From Dendrobium chrysotoxum (Eukaryota; Streptophyta; Magnoliopsida; Asparagales; Orchidaceae), in assembly GCA_019925795.1 (NCBI GenBank), contig CM034309.1:18966729-19030728 (forward strand): a stretch of DNA of 64,000 nt, given 5' to 3'. The notes below the pieces were generated by a model that was given only the letters and a program-made list of their open reading frames with translations, searched no databases and had not been told where the DNA came from. Both the position numbers and the translations under genes were made by a program. Positions 57,940 through 64,000 of this stretch are shown here, piece after piece; positions within the stretch are counted from its first letter, which is position 1, and each line of letters opens with the position of its first letter.

Positions 57940-58689
57940 GCCATAACCAGTGGCGGAGCCAGAAATTTTATTCAGGGGGGCCTAAATTAAAATAGTTATG
58001 TTTGCCATCTCATTACCGGAGCCAAGAGGAGCTATAAAATAAAAAATTAGAATGCAAATAACATGGTATTGAGAGCTTAGAAGATATAAATATTTGCCAC
58101 GGGCGGTCACCGCTTAGGGGCAAGAGAGTAGCGAAAGGGAAAACAAAAGCCTTGCGTGAGGTCGTGAGTTGCAAGTCGTGAGAGAGACACAAAGGGGAAA
58201 ACGAAGCAGACCGTTTGGGTCGATGGCTAAAATTTACACGAGATTCTTTAAAACATTTTCATTTCAACTAATTTAAGTGAGTTTCAAATTCAAGCATTTT
58301 AATATAATTTTAGCTAAAATTTAGTCGAGATTCTTTAAAATAAAGTTACAAATAAATGTCAAAGATTTCAATTAAAACTTATGTATTTATTTTTAACAAA
58401 ATTTTAATAAAAATATTGAAAAAAAGGAAATGCATTAATTTCAAAGGACAACACACTTAAAAATATATGTAAATAAATATATAGAATATAATTAGATATG
58501 CAAAATTTTACTCTAATAGTACATGTATGCAACAAGAAAACTTTAAAAAAATAATTATTTGCTTGCTAAGAAAGCCTCTCTTTTCATTTTGCTTGATGGT
58601 GATTGGGTAAACAAATATAAAATAGGTTTTTTTTTTAGGGGGGGCCCGTGCCCCCCCTTGCCCCCCCTCCCTCCACCCATGGCCATAAC
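57940..58689. mobile_element. hAT-like non-autonomous element (insert 57948-58681) with 8-bp duplication
   Basis: GCCATAAC flanks both ends. The left end CAGTGGCGGAGCCAG and the reversed right end CATGGGTGGAGGGAG form an imperfect terminal inverted repeat. Homopolymeric G/C blocks near both ends (58640-58670) are typical of this widespread plant repeat type. The related LTR copy Y has no such insert. No transposase is encoded. Confidence 0.75.
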
Positions 58690-60009
58690 ACTCCCTCAAA
58701 TTCTAAAAAATTGGAGAGCTCAATGCTATGATGCTGTCCACCCAATGCCATAACACTCAACAATTCAATTTTAAAAAAATTGGGGAAAATAAATTTGAGT
58801 TCATTACAAGTTACATTATATTTCTCTCAATTTTCAAAAATATAAAATTTTGAATTTTTTTATTAAAATTATAATTCTATAGTGTATAAATAGGAATACC
58901 TTTATATCTGCTAAACTTTTACTGTGTAGCTTTATGTATGTTATAAATACAAGTATTCTAGATATTTTGGTATTTTTTTAGAAATTTACATTAGGAAAAT
59001 TGAATAAGTGTGCTATTTTTAGCATATTAGAAAATAATATTGTCCTCAAAAAATAACATTGTATAATATTTAATCCTTCAAAATAACATTCTAAACAATT
59101 TCTTACAATCTGGTAAAATTTTAAAATTTATGAAATTTTACTTAATCGTTGAAATTATTTGCTACTGATAGAGCATTTTTTTTTGCAAATTAGTTATTTT
59201 ATTTTATTTCATTTAAATGCAATTATATATGTACTTATTGGCATGAAATGTGATTCTAAGGAGTTTTGATGTTGGTGGAAGATATGTTGTGCTAAATGTA
59301 CTGGGACCTATAAGGGTCTAAATTTTTTAATATTTAATGTGCTAAGCATTTGAGAGTCATAAGGGCCTAAATTTTGATATCTATTTCTGATAAAATGCAT
59401 AAGTGTATGTGGGAATTATGTTACTTTCTGCTTTGATAATATTAAGTATTTATTTGTTTTTTATTAATGCAAAGTCTGTTTAATTTATGCCAACTTTTAG
59501 TACTACTCTGTTCACTATAATAGTAGCCATTAACTACTTTTAATTCAATAAATGTGTAATGGATTAATTATTTAAAATTTAGATTGATGAGTGTGACTTA
59601 CTGAGTTGTGTTGGCTCACACCTATTTTGCATTTTGTTTTAAGTCAGGAAAAGGGTAAGAAGCCAGCTAAGTAGCTGAGGTTCTAGGTTCTGATCTTCTG
59701 AGTTGTATAAGTATTTTTTAAAGATTTTGTATAGTAATTTCTATTCTTTGTATTATTTTCTTCTAGTCTGTAGCCATGCAATGTAGTGTAAAGATTTTAT
59801 TATATATATACTTTAAAGATGAATGAAATGAAAAAAAATTGTGATTGAGTTTATTTTTTGCTCATTGGAAGAAATTAGTAACTCTGCTGTCAGTTGATAT
59901 TTGAATGAAATTTGAAAAAATTATCAAAACTAGATCTTAGCCTTCGTTTGTCACCATCCAATATGATGTGATATGTCCTATCTTTGGGTTATATTAAATT
60001 GAGTTGTGA

Positions 60010-60023
60010 GAAGTAGCATCAAA
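60010..60023 (+). promoter_or_regulatory. Degenerate primer-binding site after gypsy LTR copy X
   Basis: AAGTAGCATCAAATGG resembles the AGTGGTATCAGAG primer site and follows the LTR end directly. This would make copy X a 5' LTR, but several mismatches leave it tentative. Confidence 0.35.
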
Positions 60024-60229
60024 TGGATCAGCCTAAATATATTATGGATGTTATGGTGGGAGAGCTCCATTATACTGTGATTGTGTTGTCCTTGATTAAG
60101 GATTTGATTATTAGCCATTTACATTTATAGCATATTGGAAATATTTTCCATATATGGTGCCAATAAATTATGTGTTAAAAAAATTTACAGTGATAACATA
60201 TTTAATATTTTAGCATTGTACAAATATCT

Positions 60230-61075
60230 AAAATGTTTATATAAAAGTTGAAGAGATACCATAATTTTTCATGTAAAAAAAATCAAAGGGAAAATCATGG
60301 GGCCGAGCTTAGTTTCAATAATCCATTATATAGTTATAGATACTAAAATCCTTTCTTCTCAATAATTAAAGCAGATAGGATTATGCGATCAAGAAAAAAT
60401 TATTTGATTTTCTCTATAGGATTTATAAAAGTTGTTTATAGGCTGACAAATAAAGTCCAATAATAGTGTTGGATGTTAGTAGACAAGCGATAATAATTAA
60501 ATGATGGGAGTCGGTGATGGTGGCGGTGATTACTGATGGTGGCCATCAGTGGTGATCATCGAGAAGCACAATATGGTTATTTAGCCCTCTCAGCTATTAA
60601 ACCTTTTTCATGTGGAAAATTAGGTCCTATTTATAATTTTTTTTGGGAGAGGTGCTTTGGTAAATTTGGCAAAATTTTAAAACACTCTATATAGATCTCC
60701 TATATTATATATCATTTGGTCAATATTTAGATTTCTTTATTATGTTATAATTGAATGATCTTGGGCTCATTCCATTATATCATAGATTCTCTCAATATGA
60801 TTATAAGCATTTAAGATTTGGAGAGTAGTTGGTCATTCAATAAATGTCTAAAAGCTTCCAAATATTCTTCAAGTGCTTTATTTAAGTTTAGTTATACTCA
60901 TATTGGATCACTTATGGTATCAATGAGTTCATCTCATCTAAATGTTCAATTTGATTATAAGTTTATTGAATTTAGAGTTTGAATGATCCTAAATTTAAAT
61001 TCAAAAGTTTTTAATTCAAATATTACCTCAAGATTTATTCTAATCAAGTGAAATTCCTAAATACATATTCACACT
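60230..61075. repeat. Dispersed copia-LTR-like repeat, copy 3 (most diverged)
   Basis: It follows copy 1 in order: AGGGAAAATCATGGGGCC, CCTATTTATAATTT, GATCTTGGGCTCATT, TTTAAATTCAAAAGTTTTTAATTCAAATAT and CCTCAAGATTTATTCTAATCAAG. Confidence 0.6.
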
Positions 61076-61865
61076 TGTAGATCTATACTGCACTTGAGTT
61101 GTATCAATATTATAATCTATCTTTTTCAGGAAACACATCTCCAAATTTTACTATCTACTAGCAAGTAGCACCTAAGATGAATATTTTACTTATTTTGGGC
61201 ATCCTTTGATTGAAATGTGATATTATTGGATTTTTAAATTAAAGTTTGGTACCATTTTCTTTATTGTAGTTGTTCATCTTAGATTAAATTTCTACTTAAT
61301 GAAGTCATTTTGTTTTATATACTAATGTATTGGAAAAAATTTTGCCTTACTGACCCTTGAACAAAATAAACATTTATCTCCAAATATCATAATGACTTGA
61401 TTCCAGCTAATTAGTATAGTTTAAGATAATATAATCTATTCAAAGTAATACTAATTTTTAACTCATGAGATCCATCATGAACTCACTAATTTAATTGTCA
61501 ACTCTCTAAGATCATGGTAAACTCACCAAAATACACTGATTCCAAGGGTTATCCAAGCATGTTCACCCAAGCTCGGAAGCTACTCACCAACATTCACTCA
61601 AATAAGTCGATGACTTCCTCTAGTTAAGTTGATTACTTTATTCAACAAGTCAACAATTTCAACTAATATTTTGGTGGCCTCATTCATTAAAGAGTTTAAT
61701 TAAATTATTAAATAACAATTTTAATATATTTATGATACATGTCTCATGTATTTTACGTTAATAAACTATTAAGCCTTCTTATGTATTTTTTTAATTTATG
61801 TAGCTCATTATTCAATCGCTCTTATAGTCTTAAACATTGACCTACATTATAAAGAGGGGGTTAGC
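61076..61865. other. Unassigned AT-rich sequence
   Basis: No gene or clear element is seen. It is probably the decayed interior of the gypsy-like element. Confidence 0.5.
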
Positions 61866-62446
61866 AGGAAAGCCTAGGACATTTTGTTGGTGATATCAGA
61901 ATTTTAAGTGTAGCTATAGTAGCTGTGGTGGTCTGATCCTTGACAGTTTCTCAGTCTTGATGGTGTCGATGTTCAATATCATTTTGGTTATATGTAGGGC
62001 TTTCCTTATATCATTATGAACTATCACAATGTTATGTTGCATAACTACTTTAGTTTTAGGCTGTTTTATTTGCTCAGTGTTTTAACTTTTGTTATGTATT
62101 TTATGTTACTTTTAATTGTTTTATTCAGTGTCCTTGCAGTCCTTTTTTTTAGGTTTTTGGAGATTCGTTCTCGTTTTGGGCAGGGTCCTTTTTTGGTTGG
62201 AAAGGCTGAGCTGATTGATTACTATATTTTCCTTTCCTATTGGTTGCTTAGAATGTTATTAGGCTTCCTTGTAATCGTGCTTAGTAGGGACTTTCGGCTC
62301 TTAGGTTTTATTTTTCCTTTTTTTGTAGCTCTTTTGAGCAGTAGCGAGCTGGAGGTCCCCTTAAGGACTAGTACTCCTTTTTTTTAATTAATACGTAGGT
62401 CCCGTTGTTGAGTTTTAACCAAAAAAAAAAGGAAAGCCTAGGACAT
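61866..62446 (+). mobile_element. 5'-truncated L1-like LINE or SINE tail with poly(A) and target-site duplication
   Basis: AGGAAAGCCTAGGACAT occurs at 61866-61882 and again at 62430-62446. The insert between ends AACC followed by an A run at the right end, the hallmark of poly(A)-tailed target-primed insertion on the + strand. The interior is T-rich, like L1 3' UTRs. A 123-codon hydrophobic frame inside (62016-62387) is best explained by that T-richness. Confidence 0.85.
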
Positions 62447-62639
62447 AAATTTTGTGCTTAAACCAATTTAGTAAAATCTATAAACTTCTTATTGTAGATT
62501 ATCTCTTTGATATTTATTCTTTCTCTCATTGAGAGTATTATTGTGATTCTAGTATTATCTATGGATAATTTTGATCTAACATCCTATGATGTCCCAAGAT
62601 CTAATTAAAAAAATAAAAATGATATATTTTTATCACTAA

Positions 62640-64000
62640 TTTAATCTACGAGAGTCACTAATTTTTATTTATTTAAATGAAAGCCAGCAGATGCAACCAT
62701 ATACTTCAAACTATTTCACCATATCCGTCATTCACCCAAAATCATTCACAAATGTTAAAAGTTTAATCAATACACTAGTCTATTTTTACTACTTCTGACT
62801 ATAAAAGAATAAAACATAAAAAAGAAAAATCTAAACTAAACCTAAAAATCTTGATCAGATCAGCCTCACTATATTGGATACCAACCCCTTCCTAAAAAAT
62901 ATGTAAAAACCACAGAGTGAACTACTAGCTCAGTAAATTACCAAAACCTACCAATATAATTAATGGATGATAGAAAAAAGAATATGCATAAAATAATTTA
63001 ATACATATCAGTATAAATATGCAATAGTGAAAGCATGCAACGATTAATATGAAAAGAACTATTTTATATGAACTATGGAAATCGATATAAGCAATAGATC
63101 TTTCAATCAATGATCATTAGCCACATAAATGATCAAGTTACAATGCAACAATTATGTTATGAATCTATGAATTTCATTTCATTTCAATCTATATGTCATT
63201 TCATACATGTGTCAGTATATTTACATTTGTCATATACATGTTGTACAATATCAATACATATATATCATGGTCTATATCAAATACAATGTATCATGTATAT
63301 CTTGTATTTCATATGTATCATATGCCTTTTTATCAATCTTAATAGTCTTATAATATATTTGTATCACTCGTATCGTATATAACGTATGAATCATATTATA
63401 TCATATTATTTATAAAGTTTATCATATATACTCATGCTACATACATATGTAAGCAAGGCATTACATTTGGCACATATGTAAGCAAGGCATTACATTTGGC
63501 TACCAATGCTATTTTCTTGTATTAAGTCTTGCATACCCTTAAGACTAAATAGGAATCATTCTCCATCATATCAGTCATATTACTAGGAATCAGTCTCATA
63601 TCACGTATCATAAATCAAATAATTTTCATATAAGAAGTGTCACTTCCTACTCGTCAGCGTATCATAACATATCAGTCAATCTTCTTATACATCCCTTTAC
63701 ATATGACTTAGGATTACATTACAAACCTTATTTAAAAGAAAGACTACCGGGTCACCCTTCTGTATATGGTAACATGTCTCCAGCCAACCTGAATCAGTCA
63801 CTCATTTTCAGCCATCTTTCTTGCTTTTACACTCATGAAATATTGTATAGAACATAATAACAACATTATGGGCACATCATATACAGTGATCATAACATAT
63901 GAACCTATTCATTATACTCATCAATATGTATATAGTATGTTAAAATATATATTTAACTAAATGAATAGTAAATTTATGCATATCATGTATTTCATGTCCA
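62640..64000 (+). repeat. Ty3/gypsy-type LTR copy Z, left part (runs off the window)
   Basis: Aligns with 28990-29994 and then 57310-57370: GTAAGCAAGGCATTACATTT, CACTTCCTAC, TAGGATTACATTACAAA, GGTAACATGTCTCCAGCC, CTCATCAATATG, AACTAAATGAATAGTAAA. It carries the uninterrupted version of the outer Sirevirus insertion site (about 63920-63940). A 34-bp local duplication with GTAAGCAAGGCATTACATTT is at 63449-63500. Confidence 0.65.

Larger units (their letters stand above)
57310..60009 (+). repeat. Ty3/gypsy-type LTR copy X, right part
   Basis: Resumes at AGTATGCC...AACTAAATGAATGG, matching 63937-63971. It then runs through a CT-rich block, a TA run, a TATA box (GTGTATAAATAGG near 58882), GTGTTGGCTCACACC (59609) and the end GAGTTGTGAG. 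A hAT-like element is inserted at 57948-58681. Confidence 0.65.

Noticed and set aside
57686..57946. ORFs of Tyr-Ile repeats on both strands
   Set aside because: Translation of the TA microsatellite in the gypsy LTR.
62016..62387. 123-codon + strand ORF rich in Leu, Phe and Val, resembling a membrane protein
   Set aside because: It lies entirely inside a poly(A)-tailed insertion bounded by a target-site duplication. The hydrophobicity comes from the T-rich 3' UTR-like sequence, and there is no gene context.

Overview
The window is plant nuclear DNA, almost certainly from a flowering plant. It is AT-rich, has spliced genes with large introns, and is dominated by plant transposable elements: Ty1/copia Sirevirus-type LTR elements, Ty3/gypsy remnants, RTE and L1-like LINEs, and hAT-like and foldback MITEs. 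I cannot place the species. It holds one real host gene and at least a dozen mobile-element layers. I saw no tRNA, rRNA or prokaryotic-type system.

Left part (1-22.8 kb). A decayed gypsy integrase and its LTR (1.7-4.5 kb) lie next to the single host gene, on the minus strand at 5459-22372. The gene has seven coding exons that join in frame into a 799-residue protein: an N-terminal membrane anchor, a PH-like region, an SMP-type lipid-transfer domain and a disordered, charged tail. This is the plant relative of TEX2/Nvj2 (DUF2404). Exon 5 is only 95 bp and sits alone between introns of 6.4 and 5.2 kb. Intron 4 contains a 2.35-kb RTE LINE with a 13-bp target-site duplication, a second and older RTE copy hit by a tiny inverted RTE 3' end, a foldback MITE and a long GA microsatellite.

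Right part (22.8-64 kb) has no host gene and is a nested transposon stack. The ground layer is a + strand gypsy-like LTR family (27.8-30.0, 57.3-60.0 and 62.6-64.0 kb). Into it went an outer Sirevirus-like copia element (29995-57309, minus strand) with gag, pol and envelope-like remnants. Into that went a younger inner Sirevirus-like element (about 36.0-45.95 kb). Its pol from integrase to RNase H stays in one frame, broken only by stop codons. The outer element's right LTR was itself split by a 7.5-kb non-coding insertion flanked by GTATG (49125-56622). A repeat family of copia-LTR character (23.1, 27.1 and 60.3 kb) and two hAT-like insertions complete the picture.

Most interesting signals: arrays of 15-bp dyads (ATCRT-N5-AYGAT) in both Sirevirus elements whose arms covary; a second LTR hairpin repeat with covarying stems; four tandem hairpin units at the end of the 7.5-kb insert; a gag stop at the same codon 29 in three gag copies; a telomere-like repeat at a deletion scar; and an inner element that carries an extra gag/leader stub outside its LTR, pointing to a collapsed tandem array.
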